Shown: piece after piece, positions 1 to 7,750 of the stretch
Position numbering within the stretch: position 1 is the first letter of the stretch
Layout: every line of letters begins with the position of its first letter
Assembly (NCBI GenBank): GCA_015520045.1
Contig: WAQW01000021.1
Coordinates: forward strand, 1 to 51,283
Direction: 5' to 3'
From: Thermoplasmata archaeon
Lineage (GTDB): Archaea; Thermoplasmatota; Thermoplasmata; Thermoplasmatales; Thermoplasmataceae
Length of the DNA: 51,283 nucleotides
Made by a program: the position numbers and the translations under genes
The notes under the pieces: generated by a model
The model's database searches: none
What the model was told of the DNA's origin: nothing
What the model saw: the letters and a program-made list of their open reading frames with translations, nothing else

Positions 1-13
1 CGCTTTATACCGG

Positions 14-78
14 GAATCCTGTGTATCCGCATGAAATATAATGCATTCGTTATATTTCATGTTTTCGCTACAGGATTC
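14..78. repeat. Nested inverted repeat (possible hairpin, terminator or operator)
   Basis: Two nested perfect inverted repeats are visible. The outer arms are GAATCCTGT (14-22) and ACAGGATTC (70-78). The inner arms are ATGAAATATAA (31-41) and TTATATTTCAT (50-60), with an 8-nt loop. The 8- and 9-nt segments between the arms are not complementary and would form an internal loop. It lies about 100 bp upstream of the HMG-CoA reductase gene. It could be the terminator hairpin of a gene left of the window, a protein-binding palindrome or the end of a mobile element; no tract or flanking gene decides between these. Confidence 0.6.
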
Positions 79-175
79 GAGATCAATAATTTGGGAGGAT
101 AATCAGAGATTTCAACTAAGAATTGACAATCTCACGAAATGCAAAAAGCATTAAAGTACAGCTTAATAATCCATT

Positions 176-1444
176 ATGAGAAGCTCGGCTATATCCAAAT
201 TTTACAGGCTATCGGTTGAAGACAGGATTAAGAAGGTCGCAAACTTCGCAGACCTCAATCAGGAGGAAATTGATATCCTGCGTAACAATGGTTCCCTTCC
301 CACTGAAGTGTCTGATCATATGGTTGAGAATTTTCTCTCCAACATAGAGATTCCTATGGGCATAGCCACCAACTTTATGATAAACGGAAAAGACTACCTG
401 ATACCCATGGCCATCGAAGAACCGTCTGTCATTGCTGCATGTTCAAACGCTGCCAAGATAGCAAGGGCTTCAGGAGGATTCACTTCCTTTTCCACCGATC
501 CTCTGATGATCGGCCAGATTCAGCTGCTGGATATACCCTCTCCAGAAATTGCGACTGTCAAGATACAACTTCACAAACAGGAACTTTTATCCATGGCAAA
601 CGAGAAAAGCAAAACCCTCTCGTCAATGAATGCCGGTGCGAAGGATTTGTACACAACCTACTATGAATCACCTAAGGAAATGCTCATCGTAAACCTCATC
701 GTGGATGTCAGGGACGCCATGGGAGCAAATATAGTGAACAGTATGTGCGAACATATATCATCAAAGGTGGAGGAACTTACTGGGGGAAGAGCAAATTTAC
801 GTATCCTGACCAACCTTTCTGACCTGAGAATATCATACTCTTTTGCGAGATTCAAATCTGATCTCATTGGGGGTGAAGATGTTTCCAGACGAATCGTCGA
901 GGCATACGAATTTGCAGCTCAGGATATCCACAGAGCGGCAACGCACAATAAGGGTGTTATGAATGGCGTCGATGCAGTTCTGCTTGCCACACTAAATGAT
1001 TGGAGAGCTGTTGAGGCTGGAGCACATGCATATCATTCCATAGCAGGTTATAAACCATTCACACGTTTCAGACTTGACAAAAACGGAGATCTACTTGGAT
1101 CAATCAAACTACCCATTGCCGTTGGAACTGTTGGGGGAGCCACGAGATCGGTTCCAAAGGCGCAGATAACGAGGAAGATTCTGGGAGTGAAGAGTTCGAG
1201 CGAATTCGCGAACATCATAGCAGCTGTTGGACTCGCCCAGAACTTCGCTGCTCTCAGAGCCCTTGCTGATGAGGGGATACAGAAAGGCCATATGAAACTA
1301 CACTCCAGAAACCTTGCCATCAGTGCTGGAGCCACAGGTAGGATTATCGATGTAATCTCCGAAAGAATGATCCAAGAAGGAAACATTTCCCTCACGCGAG
1401 CCAGGGAAATATTGAATTCAATTCGCAATGAACGGAATGAATAG
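176..1444 (+). CDS. mvaA: HMG-CoA reductase, class II
   Basis: Reduces 3-hydroxy-3-methylglutaryl-CoA to mevalonate with NAD(P)H, the committed step toward archaeal isoprenoid lipids; cytosolic. The 422-residue length fits the family. Visible class II motifs are NFLSNIEIPMGIATNF and the following PMAIEEPSVIAA (near residues 50-85), DAMGANIVNSMCEH (the DAMGxN substrate motif), and GHMKLHSRNLA near the C-terminus with the catalytic His. The sequence resembles the short, bacterial-type class II enzymes known from Thermoplasmatales and Archaeoglobus rather than the class I enzymes of most archaea, which is read as ancient transfer. A weak TATA-like CATTAAAG at 149-156 lies 24 nt before the ATG, so a leaderless transcript is likely. 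The TPR-like gene follows about 30 nt downstream and may be cotranscribed. Confidence 0.95.
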   Translation: MRSSAISKFYRLSVEDRIKKVANFADLNQEEIDILRNNGSLPTEVSDHMVENFLSNIEIPMGIATNFMINGKDYLIPMAIEEPSVIAACSNAAKIARASGGFTSFSTDPLMIGQIQLLDIPSPEIATVKIQLHKQELLSMANEKSKTLSSMNAGAKDLYTTYYESPKEMLIVNLIVDVRDAMGANIVNSMCEHISSKVEELTGGRANLRILTNLSDLRISYSFARFKSDLIGGEDVSRRIVEAYEFAAQDIHRAATHNKGVMNGVDAVLLATLNDWRAVEAGAHAYHSIAGYKPFTRFRLDKNGDLLGSIKLPIAVGTVGGATRSVPKAQITRKILGVKSSSEFANIIAAVGLAQNFAALRALADEGIQKGHMKLHSRNLAISAGATGRIIDVISERMIQEGNISLTRAREILNSIRNERNE

Positions 1445-1474
1445 AAAGATAAAGCCAAATGAGATGTGAGTGGG

Positions 1475-2188
1475 ATGAGAGAGCTTATCAGTGAGGCGGA
1501 AAAACTCCTTGAAAAGGGAAAGACGATCGATTCAATAAGACTTCTCCAGCAATCTCTGAAATCAGAAGAGATTGACCGCGCCACTCTGGGTGATGCATGT
1601 TATCTTCTATCAGATGCCTATCACAGGTTGGGTAAAAACGAGGCTGAGAACGCCCTTAATTACGCAAAGGAGGCTCTCAATATCCATCGTTCCCTATCAG
1701 AAAAGGATTCCGTCATCGATGATTTAATCAATCTTGCACACATCTCGGCAGATTTTCATGGTATAGATGAAGCGAAGAAATATATTGAGGAGGCCGTTGA
1801 TGAATGCACCAATGACACACAGAGATCCATAGTCTATCTTGCTTATGGTGACTTACTCTCTCTGACGAAAACCGGCAGGAAGATGGCTCTTGAACTATAT
1901 GAAAAGGTACTCTCACTGGCCGGTGACAATATCTCTGAGAACTACTTTGCTGCAAAGTACGGCATTATCTCAACTCTCAGAGATGAGGGGAGAATCGAGG
2001 AGAGCTATAAACTCGCAAAGGAAGTGGTAGATGAGATCGGTGATTACTGTGCGACGTTGAGCAACAAAAAGCAGAAAGCTAATCTTAAAAAGTCACTCTC
2101 CTATATATATGACGTGGCCTCGGATCTAGCTATGGAGCTGAATCTTGTCAACGAAGCTCTGGAAATCGTGAAAAAAATGAAGGTTTGA
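1475..2188 (+). CDS. TPR-like helical repeat protein
   Basis: A soluble protein of about 237 residues made of repeated helical hairpins. Segments such as LGDACYLLSDAYHRLGK, AKKYIEEAVDEC and ALELYEKVLSLAGD have tetratricopeptide-like spacing (small residues at positions 8 and 20, Ala/Tyr pattern). No enzymatic motif, signal peptide or membrane segment is visible. TPR proteins usually act as scaffolds for protein-protein contacts; the partner is unknown. I chose the ATG at 1475; an in-frame GTG at 1466 would add three residues. GTGAG (1466-1470) upstream of the ATG could serve as a weak ribosome-binding site. It follows mvaA closely on the same strand, so cotranscription is likely, but there is no evidence of a shared function. 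Confidence 0.7.
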   Translation: MRELISEAEKLLEKGKTIDSIRLLQQSLKSEEIDRATLGDACYLLSDAYHRLGKNEAENALNYAKEALNIHRSLSEKDSVIDDLINLAHISADFHGIDEAKKYIEEAVDECTNDTQRSIVYLAYGDLLSLTKTGRKMALELYEKVLSLAGDNISENYFAAKYGIISTLRDEGRIEESYKLAKEVVDEIGDYCATLSNKKQKANLKKSLSYIYDVASDLAMELNLVNEALEIVKKMKV

Positions 2189-2206
2189 TCTTCAGAGAAC
2201 AAGTAT

Positions 2207-2671
2207 TTACTGTCCTTCAAGTTCTCTTATAAAATGTCGAACGTCGAGGGATTCCTCTGTGAGAATTGCAAGAAGAGCTATTTCATAATCAAGGTACTTC
2301 ATCTTGTCATTGAGTTTCTTTGCGCGAATGGCTGCCTCCTCTCTGGTAAGCTTTCCACTCGCTGAAACGTATTCAAACATCCTTTCTATCAAAGGCTTCT
2401 CCACATCTGTGTAAAGTGCATTAAGATCAATGGAGAAATCCAGGGGAACCTTAATTCCTGAAACCGTGAAACTGGGCTTTAGTTTATCACCACTCTGCAC
2501 GAGTATCTTATCCTCAATGGCTTTATTGACAAACTTGATGACCTCATCTTCTGACATATCCTTTCTCATATAGGATAACACTCTGACAAAATCCTGTAAG
2601 GTTAGATCTTGACCATCTTTCCGTGACATGGAAACTATGGCCACAATCTTTCTTGCAATATCCTTGTTCAC
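2207..2671 (-). CDS. DUF2240-like archaeal protein
   Basis: A 154-residue soluble protein without catalytic motifs. The N-terminal half (about residues 1-75) reads as a winged-helix-like fold, with LTLQDFVRVLSYMRKDMSED followed by a helix and the beta segment KLKPSF. This arrangement resembles the archaeal DUF2240 family, which is uncharacterised. The C-terminal half is helical and charged. Translation starts with GTG (MNKDIARK). The gene is convergent with the TPR-like gene (19-nt gap) and divergent from moaA, with about 93 nt between the two starts. It may be a small DNA- or RNA-binding protein, but that is inference from fold likeness only. Confidence 0.6.
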   Translation of the reverse strand: MNKDIARKIVAIVSMSRKDGQDLTLQDFVRVLSYMRKDMSEDEVIKFVNKAIEDKILVQSGDKLKPSFTVSGIKVPLDFSIDLNALYTDVEKPLIERMFEYVSASGKLTREEAAIRAKKLNDKMKYLDYEIALLAILTEESLDVRHFIRELEGQ

Positions 2672-2735
2672 CGTACCCTATGATAAATTAGAATAGTAAA
2701 TTTTCGTTCTCCTGCTAAAGTAAATAATTATTAAA

Positions 2736-2743
2736 TCTATATT
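2736..2743 (+). promoter_or_regulatory. TATA box for moaA
   Basis: TCTATATT is centred about 25 nt upstream of the moaA ATG (2765), the spacing expected for an archaeal leaderless transcript. The sequence just before the ATG is poor in purines, with no Shine-Dalgarno match. Confidence 0.5.
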
Positions 2744-2764
2744 GCATTAACAAATCAGGTTTGG

Positions 2765-3757
2765 ATGGGTATCATCTACGATAACTGGGGAAGACTGCTC
2801 GGCAGTGTCAGAATACAGGTGAATACTTCCTGCAATCTTAACTGCAGTTTCTGTCACATGGAGGGCGTTTCCAGGAGTTCAAGCACGTTGTCTTCCGATG
2901 AGATTGAGAAGATAATTCAGGCTTTTCGATCCTTTGAGGTTAACAAGATAAAATTCACCGGTGGAGAACCATTAATGAGATCTGACATCGTCGATATTGT
3001 TAGGAGAGCTAGGAGACATATAACCGGCGACATATCAATGACAACAAACGGGATACTGCTTCCCAGATATTCAACCGAACTGAAAAGGGCTGGTCTTGAT
3101 CGCCTAAACATTTCTATGCATGGAGCGGACGAAGAAACCGTAAGGATCATAACCGGTTCTTCATCACTATCCAGAATAAAGGATGGAGTTCTATCTGCGA
3201 TCGATGCTGGTTTTAAAGATATCAAACTAAACTTTGTGGTTCTCAGAGACCTAAACGAAGGTTCCATAAGTGATATGGTTGAATTTGCATCGGAATATGG
3301 GCTCACTCTGCAGCTTATTGAATTACAATCGCCAAGAGAGGATGAGGACAGTGCCTACTATAGAAAATATCACCATGATCTTGTTGACATTGAAAAGGAA
3401 ATCTCTAGCAGGGCTATTTTCATCGGTAGAAATTCCCTGCATTACAGGCCAGTTTACACCATAATCCACAAGGGTAAAACAGTTAAGGTGGAAATTGTAA
3501 GGCCCATGCACAATCCTCTCTTCTGCTCTGGTTGTACCCGGTTGCGTGTCACCTCAACGGGAAAGCTGAAAACCTGCCTCCTCGCAAAGAACGATTTTGT
3601 AGATATACGGTCAGACCTATCAGGAAGCGACTGGTTAAACCGGATCAGGGAGAAAATAAAAATCGCAATGTTCTTGAGAGAACCGTACTGGAGGAAAACA
3701 CATGAAGTTAAGAATAATGTATTTCGCAAAATTGAGGGATCTGGCGGGCACATCTGA
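2765..3757 (+). CDS. moaA: GTP 3',8-cyclase MoaA (radical SAM)
   Basis: Catalyses the first step of molybdenum-cofactor synthesis: radical-SAM rearrangement of GTP to 3',8-cyclo-GTP, which MoaC converts to cyclic pyranopterin monophosphate. The N-terminal radical SAM cluster motif CNLNCSFC has Cys23, Cys27 and Cys30. The second 4Fe-4S site is CSGCTRLRVTSTGKLKTC (about Cys254, 257 and 271), the MoaA-specific substrate-binding cluster. TGGEPL of the SAM-binding region is present. At 330 residues it is of normal length. The family normally ends in a functional Gly-Gly tail; here the end is EGSGGHI, two residues longer. That tail is encoded inside a 56-nt overlap with moaD. It heads a moaA-moaD-moeB-like operon. 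Confidence 0.95.
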   Translation: MGIIYDNWGRLLGSVRIQVNTSCNLNCSFCHMEGVSRSSSTLSSDEIEKIIQAFRSFEVNKIKFTGGEPLMRSDIVDIVRRARRHITGDISMTTNGILLPRYSTELKRAGLDRLNISMHGADEETVRIITGSSSLSRIKDGVLSAIDAGFKDIKLNFVVLRDLNEGSISDMVEFASEYGLTLQLIELQSPREDEDSAYYRKYHHDLVDIEKEISSRAIFIGRNSLHYRPVYTIIHKGKTVKVEIVRPMHNPLFCSGCTRLRVTSTGKLKTCLLAKNDFVDIRSDLSGSDWLNRIREKIKIAMFLREPYWRKTHEVKNNVFRKIEGSGGHI

Positions 3758-3941
3758 TGAAACGGTTGTTTACGGGGGACAAACCGTTAGTGATCTCATG
3801 GGAACGCTGATGAAAACTCATCCTGGCCTATTGAATGCTGGCAAAATCATGTTTGCTGTAAATGAACAGTTTGTATCCCCTTCAGCAAAACTCAAGGATG
3901 GTGATGTTGTTGCCCTTCTCCCGCCTCTCAATGGAGGATAA
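3702..3941 (+). CDS. moaD: Molybdopterin synthase sulfur carrier subunit MoaD
   Basis: A ubiquitin-like sulfur carrier of 79 residues. It begins MKLRIMYFAKLRDLAG, typical of MoaD, and ends LLPPLNGG. The C-terminal Gly-Gly is adenylated and then thiocarboxylated to deliver sulfur to the MoaE active site. The natural activating partner is the E1-like protein encoded immediately downstream, and MoaE is encoded at 9768-10268. The gene starts 56 nt inside the end of moaA. The length and MoaD-like N-terminus fit the ATG at 3702 well, so the overlap looks real. The GGAGG that encodes part of the Gly-Gly tail may double as the ribosome-binding site of the next gene. Confidence 0.93.
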   Translation: MKLRIMYFAKLRDLAGTSDETVVYGGQTVSDLMGTLMKTHPGLLNAGKIMFAVNEQFVSPSAKLKDGDVVALLPPLNGG

Positions 3942-3948
3942 GCTTCCT

Positions 3949-4680
3949 ATGAATATTAACCGATATCGCGGACAGATAGCGTTGGAGGAAATTTCTATGG
4001 AAGGGCAGAAAAAGCTGTCATCCGCCCATGTATCAATTGTCGGTATAGGGGGAACCGGTTCCTCTGCCGCTGAACTGTTTTCGAGAATTGGGATAGGTAC
4101 CCTAACGCTGATCGATCCTGATGTGGTTGCCGAGTCTGACTTACATCGGCAGGTGTTGTACTCAGAATCCGATGTTGGTACACCCAAGGTTGATGCTGCC
4201 TCCAACAGGCTGCGAGCGGAGAATGGAGATCTGACGATTCTTAAATTCAGGAATCGTCTGGATGAGTCAAATGCGGAGAGATTGCTCCTGGGATCTGATA
4301 TTATTTATGATGGTACCGACAACTTCGAAAGCAGGGACACCTTGAACAGAGTGGCCGTTAGGACTAAAACACCCTTGGTAATGACATCTGCCGTGGATTA
4401 TTACGGTCAGGTGAAGGCCATAATCCCCGGAGTTACTTCTTGCCTGGCATGCATAGGCTATCCTGAAGAGGGCGAGAATATCTCCTGCTCAACCATGGGG
4501 ATATTCCCCCCTGTTCTCTCTTTCGTTGCCGCATTCGGAGTGAATCTGGCTGTGAAAATTCTTCTGAGTCTCCCTGTGTCGGGAGACTATTACCACCTCG
4601 ATATGAAAAGCTTAACCGTTACAAAAATCACAGCACGGATAAATGAGAGATGCCCTGTTTGTGGTTCTCAATCTCATTAA
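3949..4680 (+). CDS. moeB: MoeB/ThiF/HesA-family E1-like adenylyltransferase
   Basis: Probably adenylates the C-terminal glycine of MoaD, allowing its sulfuration. Visible features are the N-terminal arm RYRGQIALEEI, the nucleotide loop GIGGTGS, DPDVVAESDLHRQVLY, the GTPK lysine, DGTDNFESR, and two zinc-binding CxxC pairs (CLAC and CPVC near the C-terminus). SCSTMG resembles the region of the E1 thiol. I chose the ATG at 3949, giving 243 residues, because family members begin close to the RYxxQ arm and GGAGG at 3933-3937 is well placed. An in-frame ATG at 3931 is possible. Starts further upstream would lie deep inside moaD. A role in ThiS or archaeal SAMP activation cannot be excluded, but the operon points to MoaD. 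It overlaps the convergent moaB by 4 nt. Confidence 0.88.
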   Translation: MNINRYRGQIALEEISMEGQKKLSSAHVSIVGIGGTGSSAAELFSRIGIGTLTLIDPDVVAESDLHRQVLYSESDVGTPKVDAASNRLRAENGDLTILKFRNRLDESNAERLLLGSDIIYDGTDNFESRDTLNRVAVRTKTPLVMTSAVDYYGQVKAIIPGVTSCLACIGYPEEGENISCSTMGIFPPVLSFVAAFGVNLAVKILLSLPVSGDYYHLDMKSLTVTKITARINERCPVCGSQSH

Positions 4681-5162
4681 TCTTTGTTTGCTTCGTGGAG
4701 GGCATGACGGAGAATTTCCAGAATAAGAGGGATGCCGGTTTTTTGCGCATCCGGACTTCCAGGGAGACAAAATATGAGTTTTCTTCCATAGATGAAAAAG
4801 CTAGCATCTGAGAGATAAGCCATGGTTGAATTCGACCTCTTTCTGAAAAGCTCTCCAAAACCGGGCAGCTCCTTATCAGCAATCTTTCTTAGTGAGACGG
4901 TGGTCACATCAAGGTGTCCCGGACCTGTGCCACCCATGTAGACGAAACAATCGTACTCGTCAAAAAATCTGAAGAGTGTTTTGAAGATCTCTTTCTCGCT
5001 GTCTTTAATCAATGTTCTCCCTGAGTGAAATCCCATTTCTCTGGTGATCTTCTGCGCCACCTTACCGCTCTCGTCATTTTCCGCTGTACGGGTGGAACTT
5101 ACGGTGATCAGTAGAATCCGTGGGATGTTGGAATCGTCTGCAAAATGATTTTCCCTTGTCAT
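4677..5162 (-). CDS. moaB: Molybdopterin adenylyltransferase-like protein MoaB
   Basis: MoaB/MogA family, which adenylates molybdopterin before metal insertion in archaea. The 161-residue length is typical. Visible motifs are ILLITVSSTRTAENDESG near the N-terminus, the GGTGPGHLDVTT loop (the family's GGTG..xxDvT pattern), ELPGFGELFR, and LPGSPDAQKTG near the C-terminus. It is translationally coupled to moaC by an ATGA overlap (5159-5162) and ends tail-to-tail with the moeB-like gene. I prefer MoaB to MoeA because the protein is a single small domain. Confidence 0.9.
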   Translation of the reverse strand: MTRENHFADDSNIPRILLITVSSTRTAENDESGKVAQKITREMGFHSGRTLIKDSEKEIFKTLFRFFDEYDCFVYMGGTGPGHLDVTTVSLRKIADKELPGFGELFRKRSNSTMAYLSDASFFIYGRKLIFCLPGSPDAQKTGIPLILEILRHALHEANKD

Positions 5163-5584
5163 AGTTTTTCCTTCCTAATCACCCTAATGTTGCGGATGGC
5201 TGTATGGGGATAATTTCCCGATTCGTCCTTCTCAATATACTTGACCATGTCCCAGATGGTTAGTAACATTCCAGTAACGCAGGAAAGAGCCTCCATTTCA
5301 ACTCCTGTACCATACTGGGCCACCACAGTACACTTCACTTCAACGCCATTACTGGTGATCTCCGTATCAGGTTCAACCGATGTGAGTGGAATCTGATGAC
5401 AGTGCGGTATAAGATCCCACGTTCTCTTTGCCCACTGTATCCCTGCTATTTTAGAAATTTCAAGCACATCTCCCTTTTTTATTATGTTAGCTTTAATGCC
5501 CTCTACGGTTTCCCTGCGGAGATCGATGGAACCGGCAGCCTCAGCGATTCTTCTGACCTTCGGCTTCTCTGTGATATCTATCAT
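5159..5584 (-). CDS. moaC: Cyclic pyranopterin monophosphate synthase MoaC
   Basis: Converts the MoaA product 3',8-cyclo-GTP to cyclic pyranopterin monophosphate. At 141 residues it is a little shorter than many bacterial forms and normal for archaea. Signature segments are IAGIQWAKRTWDLIPHCH followed by QIPLT, YGTGVEMEALSCVTG, and WDMVKYIEKDE with the catalytic Lys-Asp region. It is first in a two-gene moaC-moaB operon on the minus strand. About 65 nt separate it from the upstream mocA-like gene, so a separate promoter is possible. Confidence 0.95.
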   Translation of the reverse strand: MIDITEKPKVRRIAEAAGSIDLRRETVEGIKANIIKKGDVLEISKIAGIQWAKRTWDLIPHCHQIPLTSVEPDTEITSNGVEVKCTVVAQYGTGVEMEALSCVTGMLLTIWDMVKYIEKDESGNYPHTAIRNIRVIRKEKL

Positions 5585-5649
5585 CGCAAGATCATAAGTT
5601 CATTGCAAATCACTTATTATGTTTCCTATCAAATCTGATAGGTGGATGC

Positions 5650-6225
5650 TCACACATCTTCACATTTATGGATCAGTTCAAGATCTTCCTGAACATCTAT
5701 GTCCAGAGCCTCGATATTGGTTATGTTAACAGCCCTCACTCTATTCATACGCCTTATCAGGTAACGGGCTCCTGCATCTCCTTTCAATTTTAAGAGCATA
5801 GGAAAATATCTCCTTGGTATCAGTATCGGTGGTATCAGAAGGCCATCTCGCCTTGAAGCAATGGGATCGCCCGGATGAGCGTAGTAGATCGATATGAGTG
5901 TGTTTATAAGGTAGGACTTCACACAAACCATATCTCCAAGAAGAATAACCACTGCATCAGAAAAAAGACTAACGGCTTCTAAACCAGCCTTTAATGAGTC
6001 GCTTAGCAGTTCACCGCTCGGAGAAACATAGGAGATCATCTTGCTACCTATGGTTGAGTGTCCCCTAATAGAATGTGTGACGCAAACAACATCATCAACG
6101 AGAGAATTAACAGCAGCGCTGATCACGTGCTCAAGAAGACCTCTCCCCTTCACCCTGACCTCAAGTTTATTTCTTCCGAACCGTCTTGACTCTCCGGCAG
6201 CGAGAACAACGGCGCTGATCCTCAT
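5650..6225 (-). CDS. mocA: MobA/MocA-like molybdenum cofactor nucleotidyltransferase
   Basis: Likely CTP:molybdopterin cytidylyltransferase, producing the cytosine dinucleotide cofactor used by xanthine dehydrogenase-family enzymes. It is a GT-A type nucleotidyltransferase beginning MRISAVVLAAGESRRFGRNK, with ILLGDM carrying the metal-binding Asp and GDAGARYL near the C-terminus, typical of MocA. Nucleotide preference cannot be read by eye; MocA rather than MobA is inferred from the adjacent molybdo-hydroxylase genes. I chose the ATG at 6225 because the family motif begins there and a TATA-like box sits about 25 nt upstream. A longer open frame to 6282 adds 19 residues unlike the family. It is divergent from the enzyme genes. 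Confidence 0.82.
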   Translation of the reverse strand: MRISAVVLAAGESRRFGRNKLEVRVKGRGLLEHVISAAVNSLVDDVVCVTHSIRGHSTIGSKMISYVSPSGELLSDSLKAGLEAVSLFSDAVVILLGDMVCVKSYLINTLISIYYAHPGDPIASRRDGLLIPPILIPRRYFPMLLKLKGDAGARYLIRRMNRVRAVNITNIEALDIDVQEDLELIHKCEDV

Positions 6226-6247
6226 AATATTCTGACAACCCTTCAGA

Positions 6248-6255
6248 TTATTTAA
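6248..6255 (-). promoter_or_regulatory. TATA box for mocA-like gene
   Basis: TTAAATAA on the minus strand is centred about 26 nt upstream of the ATG at 6225. This supports the internal start and a leaderless transcript. Confidence 0.45.
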
Positions 6256-6335
6256 TTGATTTTGGCACAGCACTACAGGCATCGCATATCCATTCCGGAG
6301 AGAATGCCATGTGTCGAATGATAACTAAGAAATGT

Positions 6336-6344
6336 AGTTATATG
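6336..6344 (+). promoter_or_regulatory. TATA box for the molybdo-hydroxylase operon
   Basis: AGTTATATG is centred about 24 nt upstream of the ATG at 6364, consistent with leaderless transcription. It faces away from the mocA-like promoter within a 138-nt divergent intergenic region, which would be a natural place for shared regulation. Confidence 0.5.
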
Positions 6345-6363
6345 ACAGTACATTTCATAACTT

Positions 6364-7257
6364 ATGGGATTCACTCCGGCGAGTTTTGAATACAGACGCC
6401 CCTCCACACTGAATGAGGCTCTTGAGCTGATATCCGATCTGAGTGGGGATGTTCGGATACTGGCCGGTGGTCAGAGCCTCATACCTCTCTTAAAGACGCG
6501 CGTAGCCTCTTATGACTACCTGATTGACATAAACGGTATCCGATCCCTGAACTACTACGTTCATGATAGTGATGGAGATTTCTATGGGCCCCTTTACAGA
6601 ATCGGCTCTATAGCCAACAATGATGTTATAAAAGAGAATTTTCCATCGATTAATGAAGCAGCACGTTCCGTGGCAGATACGCAGATAAGAAATATGGGTA
6701 CCATAGGAGGAAACATATCACATTCCGATCCTGGAAATGATATTCCTCCCGTGATTCTGTCACTTGATGCTGTCATCACACTTCGCTCGAAGAAACAGGA
6801 GAGAAGGGTACACTCACCCGACTTCTTTTACGGTCCTTATGAGAATGCCATTGGCCCTGATGAAATTCTCGTCGGGATAGAGATTCCGAGGTTGAAAGCA
6901 AACACGGGCACGTCTTTCGTAAAGTTCAGAGGCACGGCAAGAGAGTTTAGCCTTTCCAGTGCAGCGTCAAGAATTACTGTGGATGGGGATCTCAGGGTTT
7001 CCAACGCGGTTGTGGTTCTGGCATCCTGTCTGATGAAACCAACGAGGTTGGAGGAGATAGAGGCCGAGTTGATGGACCGTAATCTATCGGGTGATGTACC
7101 TGTGTCATCAAATGATCTGAAGGTAAAAGAAGATGAGTTTTTCTACAGATCGGAGGTATCGTTTGACTATCTTATAAAGGTCATCATTCATACGCTTAAA
7201 AGCAGTATCAGGAGTGCATACCGGAGGGCTATAAAGGGGGTAAACAATGGAGCTTAA
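6364..7257 (+). CDS. coxM: Molybdo-hydroxylase FAD-binding subunit (CoxM/CutB-like)
   Basis: Medium subunit of a heterotrimeric xanthine dehydrogenase/aerobic CO dehydrogenase-family enzyme; it passes electrons from the 2Fe-2S subunit to FAD and then an acceptor. The two FAD-binding signatures are present: ILAGGQSLIPLLKTRVA (near residues 33-49) and the TIGGNISHSDPGNDIPP stretch (near residues 117-133). The 297-residue length is normal. The substrate of the complex is not decided by this subunit. It starts the four-gene unit FAD-FeS-Mo-moaE and overlaps the next gene by 11 nt. Confidence 0.92.
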   Translation: MGFTPASFEYRRPSTLNEALELISDLSGDVRILAGGQSLIPLLKTRVASYDYLIDINGIRSLNYYVHDSDGDFYGPLYRIGSIANNDVIKENFPSINEAARSVADTQIRNMGTIGGNISHSDPGNDIPPVILSLDAVITLRSKKQERRVHSPDFFYGPYENAIGPDEILVGIEIPRLKANTGTSFVKFRGTAREFSLSSAASRITVDGDLRVSNAVVVLASCLMKPTRLEEIEAELMDRNLSGDVPVSSNDLKVKEDEFFYRSEVSFDYLIKVIIHTLKSSIRSAYRRAIKGVNNGA

Positions 7258-7750
7258 GTTCACCCTTAATGGAGAAAAGAGGCAGATAGACGTAGAGCCA
7301 AGAAAGCTTCTCATAGATGTCCTTAGAGATGATTTTGGTCTTACTTCAGTTCACTCTGGCTGTGATACCGCCATGTGTGGTGCCTGTACTGTTCTTGTGG
7401 ATGGAAAACCAGTAAAGTCGTGCAACCTCCTTGCAATGCAGGTGCAGGATTCTGAGGTTCAAACACTGGAGGGTCTATCCAATGAACACAGGATGAAAAT
7501 ACTGAAAAAGAGTTTCCTGAAGAATCACGGATTGCAGTGTGGTTTCTGCACCTCTGGCATGCTCATATCTTCATTCTATCTTCTAAAGAAAGGAAGAGAA
7601 AGCGATGATGATGAAATAAGGGAAGCAATAGAGGGGAACATTTGCAGATGTACGGGCTATGTATCAATTGTAAAATCAATCAGGGAAGCAGATGACATAC
7701 TGAATAAAACTTCTCTGGAAGAGCTTGAAATGAAGGGTGAAGGAAGATGA
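7247..7750 (+). CDS. coxS: Molybdo-hydroxylase 2Fe-2S subunit (CoxS-like)
   Basis: Small iron-sulfur subunit carrying two 2Fe-2S clusters between the molybdenum site and FAD. The plant-ferredoxin-type cluster is ligated by Cys39, Cys44, Cys47 and Cys59 (CDTAMCGAC and KSC). The second cluster, in the helical domain, has Cys98, Cys101, Cys133 and Cys135 (CGFC and NICRCTGY). All eight ligands are present. At 167 residues it is of usual length. It overlaps coxM by 11 nt and coxL by 4 nt (ATGA), so the subunits are translationally coupled. Confidence 0.95.
   Translation: MELKFTLNGEKRQIDVEPRKLLIDVLRDDFGLTSVHSGCDTAMCGACTVLVDGKPVKSCNLLAMQVQDSEVQTLEGLSNEHRMKILKKSFLKNHGLQCGFCTSGMLISSFYLLKKGRESDDDEIREAIEGNICRCTGYVSIVKSIREADDILNKTSLEELEMKGEGR

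Noticed and set aside
1048-1584. A 178-codon minus-strand frame across the end of mvaA
   Set aside because: Antisense to a well-recognised gene, with composition that mirrors it; a shadow frame.
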